DNA of 58,522 nt from Candidatus Hemicellulosilyticus sp. P3 (lineage in GTDB: Bacteria > Bacteroidota > Bacteroidia > Bacteroidales > P3), in NCBI GenBank assembly GCA_001543385.1, contig LPNH01000013.1:1-58522 (forward strand), given 5' to 3'. Made by a program: the position numbers and the translations under genes. Positions 16,672 through 25,574 of the stretch are shown piece by piece. The stretch's first letter is position 1, and every line of letters starts with the position of its first letter. The notes under the pieces were generated by a model. That model did not search any database and was not told where the DNA came from. It worked only from the letters and a program-made list of their open reading frames with translations.

Positions 16672-19209
16672 TCAATACGCGGACTCCGATTCATCCTCCT
16701 CGGCCTCGAAAGCCTCACGACGCTGTTTCAGCCCGTTGTTAATTTTGTAAGTGAAGCCCAATGTGACTGTAGGCGAGATGCGCCTGGAGTGCATGGTGCG
16801 GTTCAACTGGTCAGTGTGCGTCTCATGCCCCCAGCCCCCCGTGGCCAGCAGGTCGCCGAGACGCAGGTTCACCGACGCCCGTTTCTGCCAGATATCCTTC
16901 TTAACCGCCAGATCCAGCCAATATGAGGCATACATCTCTGTCTGCAAATCCAGATACGGAGCCCAGTACTGCCCCGACAACTGGATGGTCCAGCCTTGGG
17001 GAAGCGTCATAAAAGAATTGAATTTGCCGCTGGCCATAAAAGCATTTTTATCCTGGTTGTCGAGCAAAGGAGTGCCCTCAATCATACTCTCGTATAGATT
17101 GACACTGACATTGAACTTCCACCATGAGGCTATCTGCCAGTCGACAATCAGTTCCAGCCCGTAGTTGAGCCCCTTGTTCAGATTCTGCCACGTCGAACCC
17201 CAATAGCCGTCATACGCGGCGTTATAGGGTATCCACCACGCAAAGCGGTCGCGGGAACTGCTGTCCCAGACGAATCCGTAGCGGGTCATCATGTTGTTCG
17301 TCTGGCGGACATAGGCCGACGTAAAAAAATTGAAACCGCCCAACGACAGATTGTGAGACAACTCAAACGCATTGGTATATTCGGGATCCAAGCCGGGGTT
17401 GCCGAAAGAGAGCTCCTGACCTTCCCGCACGTTGACATAAGGGTTCAAGTCCCACATGCGGGGGCGTCGCACCCTCCGTGAGTAGCTCAGCTGCACACTC
17501 TGCTTCGGGCTGATATTATAGGAGAGATGCAGCGTGGGATAGAGCTGCCAATAATGTTTGTCAACGGCATCGGTGGCAGGGTGGTTGACATCCCTCCCTT
17601 CCGTCACAGCGTATTCGCCGCGCAGACCGGCCTGCAAAGTCAACCGCTCCGTCAGGCTGCCCCCGACAGTGGCAAAGAGGGCATGGACATACTGCGTATA
17701 GTCGAAATGTGTCGACGAAGACTCCTCAAAAAAGGTGTACCGTGCATGCGTGCTGTCATAGACCGTGCGGTAATAGCGGGCATCCTGATCGGGCCACAAC
17801 ATACGGCCCTCATAGCCCGTCTCCAGCTTCCAGCCGCACGGGAAAGGGTGCGTATAATTGACCTGCAGATTCAACTCGGGGTGCTTGTTCTCCGTCCTGG
17901 TCTCGCGCAGATAATAGTTGTCCCATGACGCCGCCCCCTGATATTCCTGCTCCTGACGGCCCGTGCCGTGCACATGGCGCATGGAAAAGGCCGCATTGGC
18001 GGTCAGGAGCCGGTCGGGGGTGTCGAACTTCTGCGTGAAGCTGACGTTGAATGTATGGTTGACATTGCGGTTATCGTTCGTGTCCATCTGACGGTAATCC
18101 ATATAGCCGGCGCCAAACAGGTCTGCGGCGTTGATCTGGCTGGTGCGGCTACGCAGGCCGCCGCGCAGCTGATAGGAGGCCAGCAGCGTGGTCCGGGGCG
18201 AGAAATAATACTCACCGCCCGCCTTTATGCTTGCCATCGTATTGCGCGACACGCTATATTGCCGCAACGAATCGTGCGACCATGCCGCACCGTTGCGCAA
18301 CCGCTCCACGTCGGTCTCAGCACGGTGCCCGCGCCCGCGGACCCCGCCGTCGGCAGAGAAAAAGAGATTGTATCGCTCGGTGGTATAGTTCAGATTGACC
18401 GTCGCCATGGTGGTGGGAAGCAGCGCCGGCAGCTCGTCGGGATAGCCGCTGCCCAGAAATGCAAGCGGAGTGCCTGCGTTCAAGGTCACTACACCGTTCA
18501 AGCCTAATGCCGCCGTCGACTCCTTCAACTTGAGGTTGATGATGCCGGACATCCCCTCCGGATCATACTTCGCCGACGGGTTGGTGATCACCTCCACATT
18601 CTCCACCGAGCTGGCCGGTATCTGCTCGAGCAACGACTCCAGATCGTTCCCCATCAACTCATACGGACGTCCGTTGACGAGCACTTTCACATTTGTCGAT
18701 CCGCGCAACGACACATTGCCGTCGTTGTCGATGGCGACGCTGGGCACATTCTGCAGCACATCCGTCGCCGTGCCGCCGCTGGCCACAAGATTGCGGTCCA
18801 CATTCACCACACGCTTGTCCAGCTGATACTCCATCATGGTGCGCTCGGCCGAAACCACCACCTCTTGCATCACCGTAGCGGCGACGCTCAACCGTATTGT
18901 GCCGGCCTGAAGGGTGCTCTGACGTGCCGACAGAGTGAGCTGTCCGGGATGAAAATAAGTGTCATAACCCATGAACGAGACTCGCAGCAGGTAGCTGCCA
19001 TACGGGGCCTTGACCGAAAAACGGCCGTTAGCAGAAGTGACAGCTCCGTCGACCAACGACGAGTCCTGCGGACGCAACAGCGCCACCGAGGCATACTCCA
19101 CAGGCTGACCGCCCTGCCCGTCGACGACCACCCCCGTGACGCGCCCCTGCGCACAAAGCACGCCCGTCACGGCAAAAAGAACCATACAAAAGGAAAAAAA
19201 ACGCTTCAT
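16672..19209 (-). CDS. TonB-type outer-membrane beta-barrel receptor
   Basis: An 845-residue outer-membrane protein of the OMP_b-brl_3 type. It has a signal peptide (cleavage likely after VLCAQG), a carboxypeptidase-regulatory-like beta-sandwich (VTGVVVDGQGGQPVEYASVALL), a plug-like region (NVPSVAIDNDGNVSLRGSTNVKVLVNG), then a long aromatic-rich barrel ending in FTYKINNGLKQR with no terminal aromatic. No SusD partner is adjacent and the ligand is unknown. The downstream HsdR-N-type gene starts almost immediately after it and is likely co-transcribed. Confidence 0.88.
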   Translation of the reverse strand: MKRFFSFCMVLFAVTGVLCAQGRVTGVVVDGQGGQPVEYASVALLRPQDSSLVDGAVTSANGRFSVKAPYGSYLLRVSFMGYDTYFHPGQLTLSARQSTLQAGTIRLSVAATVMQEVVVSAERTMMEYQLDKRVVNVDRNLVASGGTATDVLQNVPSVAIDNDGNVSLRGSTNVKVLVNGRPYELMGNDLESLLEQIPASSVENVEVITNPSAKYDPEGMSGIINLKLKESTAALGLNGVVTLNAGTPLAFLGSGYPDELPALLPTTMATVNLNYTTERYNLFFSADGGVRGRGHRAETDVERLRNGAAWSHDSLRQYSVSRNTMASIKAGGEYYFSPRTTLLASYQLRGGLRSRTSQINAADLFGAGYMDYRQMDTNDNRNVNHTFNVSFTQKFDTPDRLLTANAAFSMRHVHGTGRQEQEYQGAASWDNYYLRETRTENKHPELNLQVNYTHPFPCGWKLETGYEGRMLWPDQDARYYRTVYDSTHARYTFFEESSSTHFDYTQYVHALFATVGGSLTERLTLQAGLRGEYAVTEGRDVNHPATDAVDKHYWQLYPTLHLSYNISPKQSVQLSYSRRVRRPRMWDLNPYVNVREGQELSFGNPGLDPEYTNAFELSHNLSLGGFNFFTSAYVRQTNNMMTRYGFVWDSSSRDRFAWWIPYNAAYDGYWGSTWQNLNKGLNYGLELIVDWQIASWWKFNVSVNLYESMIEGTPLLDNQDKNAFMASGKFNSFMTLPQGWTIQLSGQYWAPYLDLQTEMYASYWLDLAVKKDIWQKRASVNLRLGDLLATGGWGHETHTDQLNRTMHSRRISPTVTLGFTYKINNGLKQRREAFEAEEDESESAY

Positions 19210-19250
19210 TCCATTACAGACGGATAATCACTTTTAAAACCAACGTCAAG

Positions 19251-19592
19251 CTACTGCTGTTTCGGCATACGCACATGGTGCGGCATATCGAACGGGATCT
19301 CCATTGAGAACTCGATGAGGCCTCCAAAGGCGCCGTTTTCATACCATGGCACCTGGTAAATCAACTTCTTGACACCGTTTTTTTCAATGGTATAGACATT
19401 TGTTTTCTCATTGTCGAGCAAATCGCGCAAAATCGCCGCCGCATGAGGCGGATGGCAGTTGAATAGATTGTTGCCGATGATTTTCTCGCCATGGCTGTTG
19501 ACATCGGCTGAGTGACGGTTCATGTCAAGAATGTTACCCTCCCTGTCGCAGACAGTAATGGCCATGGGCAACTCCTCAAAATATTTTTCCAT
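19251..19592 (-). CDS. Small PAS-domain protein
   Basis: A 113-residue single PAS domain: PMAITVCDREGNILDMNRHSA begins the fold, followed by GNNLFNCHPPHAAAILRDLL and the strand IYQVPWYENGAFGGLIEFS. The NCHPP element resembles the PAS part of DUF438-type sensors. There is no attached output domain, so it may act as a ligand-binding or partner-binding regulator. It lies 73 bases downstream of ptb, but a strong terminator hairpin separates them. Confidence 0.75.
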   Translation of the reverse strand: MEKYFEELPMAITVCDREGNILDMNRHSADVNSHGEKIIGNNLFNCHPPHAAAILRDLLDNEKTNVYTIEKNGVKKLIYQVPWYENGAFGGLIEFSMEIPFDMPHHVRMPKQQ

Positions 19593-19610
19593 ATCAGGTC
19601 GGTTATTACA

Positions 19611-19649
19611 AGATGTGCGGCCGCCCGCGCTGCGGACGGCCGCACATCT
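19611..19649 (-). terminator. Hairpin terminator after ptb
   Basis: A 13-bp perfect stem (AGATGTGCGGCCG at 19611-19623 with its complement at 19637-19649), with further inner pairing CCGC/GCGG. On the minus strand it follows the ptb stop at 19666. The T-tract is short (TTGTAATAA), so termination may be partial and allow PAS gene expression. Confidence 0.65.
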
Positions 19650-19665
19650 CCATTTCGAGCATTTA

Positions 19666-20574
19666 TTATTTAGCGTTCAGCGCCGCCAAGGCAATGCTGT
19701 AAAGCTTGGTGTTCATCGAGTCGCCGCGGCTGGTCAGCACACAGGGGACCCGTGCGCCCATCACCATGCACGCCAGCTCGGCGTGGGCAAACTTGGTGCA
19801 AGCCTTATAAAAGATATTGCCGGCCTCGATATTGGGGAACAGCAGGCAATCGGCGTCGCCGGCAACCTCGCTGGTCAGTTTCTTGGTGCGGGCGCTTTCC
19901 ATATCGACAGCGCAGTCCAGCGACAACGGGCCGTCGACGATGGCGCCGCCGATCTGGCCGCGGTTGCCCATCATACCCAGCCATGCTCCCTCGGCACAGG
20001 CACGCATGCCCACGCTCACCTGCTCCGTGGCTGCCAACACGGCCACCTTGGGCTTGGGATTCTCAAGACTCTTGGCCACGCTGACAAGGAAATTCAGGAT
20101 AGCCTGCTTCTGCTTGAAGTCAGGGTCGGGGATGATAGCCATATCCGAGCACACCAACAGCTTATGGTATGCCGGCACCTCCATCACAGCCATATGCGTC
20201 AGCATATCATTCTTCTTGCCCGGCATAAGGCCTTTCTCCTTGTTGAGGATGGCGCGCATATATTTGTCAGTGGAGAGCAAGCCCTTCATCAGCACCTCGC
20301 CCTTGCCTTCGTTGATAAGCTCCACCGCCTTGGCACCCGCCTTGACATCATTGGCTTCCTGCACCAGTTCAAACTTGTCGGGGTTGATACCCTCCTCGGC
20401 GCAGACCTTCTTGATGGTCTCAATGTCGCCCACAAGGACAGCGTCGACAATACCACGGTCGATGGCGGCGCTGACAGCGCCGATGGTGTGAGAATCGTTG
20501 GCATAAGCAGCCACCAATCTTTTCCGGCCTTTGGATTTCACCAGCTCCAAAAGGTCATCTAACTTCGTAATCAT
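19666..20574 (-). CDS. ptb: Phosphate butyryltransferase-family phosphate acyltransferase
   Basis: A 302-residue enzyme of the phosphate acetyl/butyryltransferase family, which converts an acyl-CoA and phosphate to acyl phosphate and CoA. Recognisable segments: KGRKRLVAAYANDSHTIGAV, LMKGLLSTDKYMRAIL, TDMAIIPDPDFKQK-like CSDMAIIPDPD, and the C-terminal VMGARVPCVLTSRGDS. Length fits Ptb rather than the two-domain Pta. The butyrate kinase usually paired with it is not adjacent. It is divergent from the probable aminomutase-reactivation genes, consistent with amino-acid fermentation to butyrate (inference). Confidence 0.85.
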   Translation of the reverse strand: MITKLDDLLELVKSKGRKRLVAAYANDSHTIGAVSAAIDRGIVDAVLVGDIETIKKVCAEEGINPDKFELVQEANDVKAGAKAVELINEGKGEVLMKGLLSTDKYMRAILNKEKGLMPGKKNDMLTHMAVMEVPAYHKLLVCSDMAIIPDPDFKQKQAILNFLVSVAKSLENPKPKVAVLAATEQVSVGMRACAEGAWLGMMGNRGQIGGAIVDGPLSLDCAVDMESARTKKLTSEVAGDADCLLFPNIEAGNIFYKACTKFAHAELACMVMGARVPCVLTSRGDSMNTKLYSIALAALNAK

Positions 20575-20624
20575 TTTGTAATGAAATAGTTGTTAAAGAA
20601 GTGAAACGTTAAAAAAAGGATTTA

Positions 20625-20632
20625 CAAATGTA
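20625..20632 (-). promoter_or_regulatory. -7 element (TACATTTG) for ptb
   Basis: TACATTTG on the minus strand, about 50 bases upstream of the ptb ATG. Together with the plus-strand element at 20664-20671 it forms a compact divergent promoter region. Confidence 0.6.
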
Positions 20633-20663
20633 CGAAAAATATTCCAGTTAGAGGATTATTTCG

Positions 20664-20671
20664 TACATTTG
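20664..20671 (+). promoter_or_regulatory. -7 element (TACATTTG) for kamB-kamC
   Basis: TACATTTG on the plus strand. Its position rules out the longest frame of the downstream gene (TTG at 20669, inside the promoter) and supports the ATG at 20711. Confidence 0.6.
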
Positions 20672-20710
20672 CACCATGTGGCCGCCCCGACGGCCGTACC
20701 CCCCCTGCAG

Positions 20711-21718
20711 ATGCCCTTTGTAGACCTCATCCTACCCTATCGCAGCCTGTCCATTGTGGGCATGGAAAAAAACACCGGCAAAACGGTCTGTCTCAACTAC
20801 CTGCTGCGCCGCCTGCACGAACGCGGCACAACGGTGGCCGTCACCTCCGTCGGCATCGACGGGGAGCAGGTGGACAGCGTCTACGCCACCGCCAAGCCCG
20901 AAATCACACTCTACGAAGGCACCCGTTTCATCACCTCGGAACTGCACTACCGACAACGGCGCCTGGTGTCGAAAATCACCGCTGTCGACCCGCAACGCAC
21001 CGCCTTGGGCGCGTTGGTGACCGCCGAGGTGCTCTGCCGCGGAAAAGCCATCCTCTCGGGTGCCGCCACCACCGCGACCCTACGCCGGCAGATTGACAGT
21101 TTCGAAGCCAGCGGCATCCCGCTGACCCTTGTCGACGGCGCCCTGTCGCGTCTGAGCCTGGCTTCGCCCACCGTCACCGACGCGCTGGTGTTAGCCACCG
21201 GCGCAGCCGTCTCGGCCAACCTGCAACAGTTGGTCTCCAAGACCCGTTTCGTATGCCGGCTGGTGGGGCTGCCGGCCGTCAACCCGACACTGGGCGGGCA
21301 GCTGACGCACCTCTCCTCCGGCGTGTGGTGCATTGACAGCGAAGACCGCTGTCACGACACCGGCTTTGCCTCGGCGCTGCTCGTCGGCAGCCAGACAGCC
21401 GACCTTTTCCGCCACGGCAACCGCCTGTTCCTGCCCGGCATGGTCAGCGACCGGCTGCTGCGACAAATAGCCACGCTCCCGCAGATAAAAGACATCACTC
21501 TGATAGCAAGAGATTTCACCAAATTATTCATCACCCCCGAAACCTATGCCGACTACTGCCGGCGGGGTGGAAAACTGGCCGTGCTGCAACAGTCACATCT
21601 CACCGCGGTCTGCCTCAACCCCACATCCCCCCAGGGCTACCGTCTCGACTCGCAACGGGCGTGTGCCGCGCTGTCCGAGGCGCTGGAGCTGCCCGTCTAC
21701 GACGTGATGAAAATCTAA
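20711..21718 (+). CDS. kamB: Probable lysine 5,6-aminomutase reactivase subunit KamB
   Basis: A 335-residue protein with an N-terminal P-loop, GMEKNTGKT (residues 17-25), after LPYRSLSIV. The remainder has no catalytic motif I recognise. P-loop proteins of this kind directly upstream of a MutS-like ATPase occur in lysine and ornithine fermentation clusters, where the pair (KamB-KamC) is thought to reactivate the B12-dependent lysine 5,6-aminomutase. The gene is 12 bases upstream of the MutS-like gene, so co-transcription is likely. The name rests on context and resemblance; an ornithine aminomutase partner is equally possible. Confidence 0.6.
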   Translation: MPFVDLILPYRSLSIVGMEKNTGKTVCLNYLLRRLHERGTTVAVTSVGIDGEQVDSVYATAKPEITLYEGTRFITSELHYRQRRLVSKITAVDPQRTALGALVTAEVLCRGKAILSGAATTATLRRQIDSFEASGIPLTLVDGALSRLSLASPTVTDALVLATGAAVSANLQQLVSKTRFVCRLVGLPAVNPTLGGQLTHLSSGVWCIDSEDRCHDTGFASALLVGSQTADLFRHGNRLFLPGMVSDRLLRQIATLPQIKDITLIARDFTKLFITPETYADYCRRGGKLAVLQQSHLTAVCLNPTSPQGYRLDSQRACAALSEALELPVYDVMKI

Positions 21719-21730
21719 CACACCCTGCCC

Positions 21731-23116
21731 ATGACTGTCAGAAACCGCATCAAAACCGATGAAGCTTTCCAGTATGCCGTCCAGTCGCTGGAGCTGCTCT
21801 CGCCCGTTGGCCACCGCCGGCTGATGTCACTCCCGTTCTGTAACGACGTGACACACCTCGAACAAGAATGGGACCGCATGGACACCCTGCTGCCGTTGCT
21901 GCAGGACACCGCGCACGCCAAGCCCCTCGCCGAACTGCGACACCAGCTGATGAGCCTGCACGACATCCGCAACACCCTTCTGCAACTGCAAAGCCACCAA
22001 ACCATGACAGAGGTGGACCTGTTTGAAATAAAACACCTCGCCCACCTTACCGGAGCGATACGCCACAACCTCAACCTGCTGGGAGTGACCGACCTTGCGC
22101 CCCTCCCCGACCTGGACACAGTCTACCACTTGCTCGACCCCGACAACACCGGCATCGACAATTTCTACATCTACGACAGCTACGACCCCTCGTTAGCGCC
22201 CCTACGCAGAGCGCTGCGACAGCTACAGTCCGACAACAGCGAAAGCCAACAGGCGGTCAGCGACCTGCTGGAGCGCCACGACGCCATCCAACAGGCAGTG
22301 ATACAACGCCTCTCCGGTCTGCTTGCGCCCCATGCAGCCCTGTTGCAAGAGGCGCTGGAGACCGCCGGCTACTGGGACCTGCTGCTGGCCAAAACACAAC
22401 AAGCCCTCGACTGGCATCTCTGCCGGCCGCAGTGCGGCGACCGCATGGAACTGCGCGAACTAGTCCACCCGCAACTCAGCCGCCGCCATCACGAGCTGGG
22501 CCTGCGCTACCAACCTGTCGACATCACCGTACAGCGCGGCGTATGCCTGATCACCGGCGCCAACATGGCCGGCAAAACCGTGCTCCTCAAAGCCATCGGC
22601 TGCGCCCAACTGATGGCGCAACACGGCATGTTTGTCGCCGCCCGAAGCGCCACCCTGCCGACGGTCGACGACGTGGTGAGCTGCATCGGCGACGAACAGG
22701 ACGCCCTGCGCGGACTCTCCTCCTTCGCCGCCGAGATACTGCGCATCAGCGACAACCTACGGCGCAGCCGCCGCGAACGGCTGCTGCTGCTCATCGACGA
22801 GCCGGCACGCACCACCAACCCTGTCGAAGGACGCGCCATCGTGCGAAGCCTCGCCACACTGCTCAGCCGGCAGGAGGGCTACGCCCTGCTCACCACCCAC
22901 TACAGCGGCCTCGACGTCGACTGCCGGCGGCTGCGCGTCAGAGGATTCGACGAAACCCTGTCGCAACAACCCGTCAACGCCGGCAACATCAGCAGCTTCA
23001 TCGACTACTCGCTGGAGGAAGACCTCAGCGACACCGCCCCCCGCGAAGCGTTGCGCATCGCCGAACTGCTGGGGTGCGACGAAGAGATGATAAAAGAAGC
23101 GAAAGCGTCGCTGTAA
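21731..23116 (+). CDS. kamC: MutS-like ATPase, probable aminomutase reactivase KamC
   Basis: A 461-residue protein whose C-terminal half is a MutS-type ATPase: Walker A GANMAGKT (276-283), a signature-like ALRGLSSFAAEIL (325-337), Walker B LLLLIDEP (351-358) and a TTH switch (388-390). The N-terminal 230 residues are helical and lack the mismatch-recognition and connector domains of MutS, so it is not a mismatch repair protein. Association with the upstream P-loop gene fits KamC of the lysine 5,6-aminomutase system. The aminomutase subunits (KamD/KamE) are not in this window; the next gene is on the opposite strand. Confidence 0.65.
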   Translation: MTVRNRIKTDEAFQYAVQSLELLSPVGHRRLMSLPFCNDVTHLEQEWDRMDTLLPLLQDTAHAKPLAELRHQLMSLHDIRNTLLQLQSHQTMTEVDLFEIKHLAHLTGAIRHNLNLLGVTDLAPLPDLDTVYHLLDPDNTGIDNFYIYDSYDPSLAPLRRALRQLQSDNSESQQAVSDLLERHDAIQQAVIQRLSGLLAPHAALLQEALETAGYWDLLLAKTQQALDWHLCRPQCGDRMELRELVHPQLSRRHHELGLRYQPVDITVQRGVCLITGANMAGKTVLLKAIGCAQLMAQHGMFVAARSATLPTVDDVVSCIGDEQDALRGLSSFAAEILRISDNLRRSRRERLLLLIDEPARTTNPVEGRAIVRSLATLLSRQEGYALLTTHYSGLDVDCRRLRVRGFDETLSQQPVNAGNISSFIDYSLEEDLSDTAPREALRIAELLGCDEEMIKEAKASL

Positions 23117-23168
23117 CAACGGCGCTTCCGCTTCCCTCCGGCGGCCCGACAGACCGCAACAGACCTAA

Positions 23169-24806
23169 TTACTTCTTCAACCCAAGGGCTTCCACACCCT
23201 GGTTATAACGGATGTCGCGAGGAATCCGCGCCTCGGCGATGCGGTCCAGGTCGGCCTGCAGGTCGGCACGCACCACACCGTTCTCGGCGGCATACTTCTT
23301 GGCAAAGTCATAGTCGCCCTCGCCCTCCACCTGGAGAATCAGCGCCGCCCAGCTACGCAAAGCCGCCTTGGACTTCTCAACATCAATCACATACTTACCC
23401 TCGGCATTGCGCGAGAAAGCGCCGTTATCCTGCATATAGTTGAAGCACATCATATTGGCGATGCCGTGCGCCTCGGTGGCACCAAAACGCACACTGCGCA
23501 GGATACCGGCGATAAAAGTGACATAAGCGTCCTCCACCGAGCAGTTGGTAATCTCGCCCCGCTCGATGAGCGTCTCCGTCAGAAACAGACCGCAGATGTC
23601 AGCCTTGGCCTCTTCCCACGCGCTGTACTGCTCCTTCAGCGCCTCGCGCAGGTTGCCTTTGCCCGTCACCGTATTCTTGATGCCCAAACCGTGGGCCACC
23701 TCGTGGAAACAGACATTGCTGAAAAATGCGTTGAAACTGACATTATCCAACTGCTCGTCGCAGACACAAAGCTGCGCGATCGGCAGGCAGATGTTGTCGA
23801 ACTTGGCCTGCATGGCGTTCTTCAACTGCAGCCGCCGCGCACCCTTCTGCAGGTGCACCCGCTCGTCGTTGGGCAGGTTGATGGCGATCGTCTTCGAAGC
23901 CGCGTTGCAGTCGCCGGCGTAATAAATGACGTCATAGACATTCAGGTCACTCTCCGTCCCCGGCACCTCCTGCTTATACTTGGGGTCGCAGGGCAGCTGC
24001 TTCTGCAACTCGGGCAGCATCTTCACAAACTTGGCCAAGTCGTTGCTCCACTGCTCGTCCTTCACCAGGATGAAAGCCTCATAGGCCGTCTTGTAACCAT
24101 AGAGGGCGTCCTCGTAATTCTCGATGGGGCCCACCACGAAATCAAGCTTGCTCTGTTTCATGTCCATCCAGGCCATGTCGCTGGCAAAATAGTCGTCCGT
24201 CCGGAACGCCTTGCGGCGCTCGACGAGGTAATTCTTCAAACCGGCATCCTCGGCCAGGTCGATGGCCACGCCCAGCAGCGAGTCCACCTTGGCCAGCTGC
24301 GTTTTGTACGCCTCGCGGTAAGGGACGACCGTCAACGCGCCCTGCCCGTCGCGACGCAATATGCTGTACTGGCTCGTCTTCAGCGGGTCGGCCAGCGCGT
24401 CGAACTCCTCCTGCGTCATGTCGACCGGATAGAAATTCGCCCCCTTGGGTTTCTCGCCCACACCGGGGATAAAAGGCTTCTCGCCGCCCAGACGGTCCCA
24501 TGCGCCATACTGCAACATGGCAAAAGCCTTCATGGCGGGGTCGGACAACGTGTCGAGCGCGGCGCGGTTGTCGAGGCCGTAGGCCTGCTCCCAGAACAGC
24601 TCGTCCATCACCTCCGCAATCTGAATAAAGACCGGGATCAGCTGCCGCTCCTTCTCGCTCAGACGCGAAAGATCCGTCGTCAGCGTAAACTCGGCATATT
24701 CGTCGACTTTCTGCTGCAACTCCGACACCGGTCCGGCAACCTTGTTCCTGCACCCCGTGGCTGCCAACATCGAGAGTGCCATCAATGATACCATTAATTT
24801 TTTCAT
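23169..24806 (-). CDS. M49-like zinc metallopeptidase lipoprotein
   Basis: A 545-residue predicted lipoprotein (ATG at 24806; lipobox LAATGC, Cys19). It resembles dipeptidyl-peptidase III-related (M49) proteins of Bacteroidetes. The zinc site is HEVAHG (about residues 367-372) followed by EEAKAD, which supplies the third ligand. This is a pentapeptide HExxH spacing instead of the HExxGH hexapeptide of true DPP III, so peptidase activity on the same substrates should not be assumed. It probably acts in the periplasm or at the cell surface. A TACATTTG promoter element lies at 24847-24854 on the same strand. Confidence 0.75.
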   Translation of the reverse strand: MKKLMVSLMALSMLAATGCRNKVAGPVSELQQKVDEYAEFTLTTDLSRLSEKERQLIPVFIQIAEVMDELFWEQAYGLDNRAALDTLSDPAMKAFAMLQYGAWDRLGGEKPFIPGVGEKPKGANFYPVDMTQEEFDALADPLKTSQYSILRRDGQGALTVVPYREAYKTQLAKVDSLLGVAIDLAEDAGLKNYLVERRKAFRTDDYFASDMAWMDMKQSKLDFVVGPIENYEDALYGYKTAYEAFILVKDEQWSNDLAKFVKMLPELQKQLPCDPKYKQEVPGTESDLNVYDVIYYAGDCNAASKTIAINLPNDERVHLQKGARRLQLKNAMQAKFDNICLPIAQLCVCDEQLDNVSFNAFFSNVCFHEVAHGLGIKNTVTGKGNLREALKEQYSAWEEAKADICGLFLTETLIERGEITNCSVEDAYVTFIAGILRSVRFGATEAHGIANMMCFNYMQDNGAFSRNAEGKYVIDVEKSKAALRSWAALILQVEGEGDYDFAKKYAAENGVVRADLQADLDRIAEARIPRDIRYNQGVEALGLKK

Positions 24807-24846
24807 TTTAAGTTGTTTTGAAATAGACTTCCTGTTTAATCGGTTG

Positions 24847-24854
24847 CAAATGTA
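24847..24854 (-). promoter_or_regulatory. -7 element (TACATTTG) for the M49-like gene
   Basis: Minus-strand TACATTTG, 41 bases upstream of the ATG at 24806. It excludes the longer open frame starting at 24872. Confidence 0.6.
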
Positions 24855-24886
24855 CATTTTTTCCCGCATCATTCAAAAAAAATTAG

Positions 24887-24894
24887 TACTTTTG
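24887..24894 (+). promoter_or_regulatory. -7 element (TACTTTTG) for tRNA-Ser
   Basis: Plus-strand TACTTTTG, 23 bases upstream of the tRNA-Ser 5' end, matching TAnnTTTG. The upstream box is not clear. Confidence 0.6.
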
Positions 24895-24916
24895 CAACCG
24901 CTTCAAGCGGAAGCCC

Positions 24917-25004
24917 GGAAAGGTGCTCGAGTGGTTGAAGAGGCCCGCCTGGAAAGCGAGTAAGCGTTAAAAGCGCTTCAGGGGTTCGAATCCCCTCCTT
25001 TCCG
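24917..25004 (+). tRNA. tRNA-Ser (GGA)
   Basis: An 88-nt cloverleaf with acceptor stem GGAAAGG/CCTTTCC (24917-24923 and 24997-25003), discriminator G, anticodon loop CTGGAAA (anticodon GGA), the long variable arm typical of tRNA-Ser, and T-loop GGTTCGAATCC. CCA is not encoded. Confidence 0.95.
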
Positions 25005-25013
25005 CTGAAGAGA

Positions 25014-25041
25014 GCAACGTCAAACAGACGTTGCTTTTTTT
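25014..25041 (+). terminator. Rho-independent terminator of tRNA-Ser
   Basis: Perfect 8-bp stem GCAACGTC/GACGTTGC (25014-25021 and 25027-25034), loop AAACA, followed by seven T. It lies 10 bases past the tRNA. The stretch 25042-25212 beyond it has no gene or motif I recognise. Confidence 0.9.
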
Positions 25042-25212
25042 CTCTTCTGTCAAATCCAGTCCCTGCTACTGTGGTGCGCCAAAAAATCCGGGGGTCGCAT
25101 TTGAGGTCTGCCATCATTTTCAGGGTCAACCCGATGAAACATCAGGGCTTTTCCCCATGTATTTTGGGCGGTTTTAAAAATTTCCGTTAGGCGGTTTGAG
25201 GGATTGGTAACA

Positions 25213-25250
25213 AACCAACAGAGGATGCCTGACGACATCCTCTGTTGGTT
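25213..25250 (-). terminator. Terminator of the rplU-rpmA operon
   Basis: A 15-bp perfect stem (25213-25227 with 25236-25250), 8-nt loop, located 21 bases past the rpmA stop. On the minus strand it is followed by TTTGTTACC, a short T-tract. The inner stem AGAGGATG/CATCCTCT is the same as in the pnp terminator at 27149-27174. Confidence 0.8.
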
Positions 25251-25270
25251 TCTAAATAAAAATGTGCCAA

Positions 25271-25528
25271 TTATTCGGCAGGAATGACCGACACGTAGGA
25301 ACGGTTTTCACGGCCTTTCTTGAATTGCACAACACCGTCGCAGAGGGCAAACAGGGTGTGATCTCTGCCCATGCCGACGTTTTTGCCCGGATTGTGCACC
25401 GTGCCGCGTTGACGGATGATGATGTTGCCGGCGATGCATTTCTGACCACCAAATATCTTGACACCTAATCGTTTGCTTTCGGATTCGCGACCATTGCTGG
25501 AACTACCGACACCTTTTTTATGAGCCAT
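25271..25528 (-). CDS. rpmA: 50S ribosomal protein bL27
   Basis: An 85-residue bL27: [18 protein letters not shown] at the start, then the conserved [10 protein letters not shown] and IIRQRGT segments. The mature N-terminus (MAHKKG) shows there is no Firmicutes-type N-terminal extension that needs processing. It follows rplU by 46 bases, the conserved bL21-bL27 order, and is co-transcribed from the rplU promoter. Confidence 0.97.
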   Translation of the reverse strand: MAHKKGVGSSSNGRESESKRLGVKIFGGQKCIAGNIIIRQRGTVHNPGKNVGMGRDHTLFALCDGVVQFKKGRENRSYVSVIPAE

Positions 25529-25574
25529 AATATGATGATTTAAAAGGTTACTAATAAATTATTCAAACCAACGC

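Noticed and set aside
21731..23116. Mismatch repair MutS
   Set aside because: Only the ATPase part is MutS-like; the mismatch-binding domain is missing and length is about half.
23466..24788. Open frame of 440 codons opposite the M49-like gene
   Set aside because: Antisense shadow; composition and lack of promoter argue against it.
24869..25129. Open frame on the minus strand across tRNA-Ser
   Set aside because: It covers a well-formed tRNA and its terminator; a typical spurious frame.
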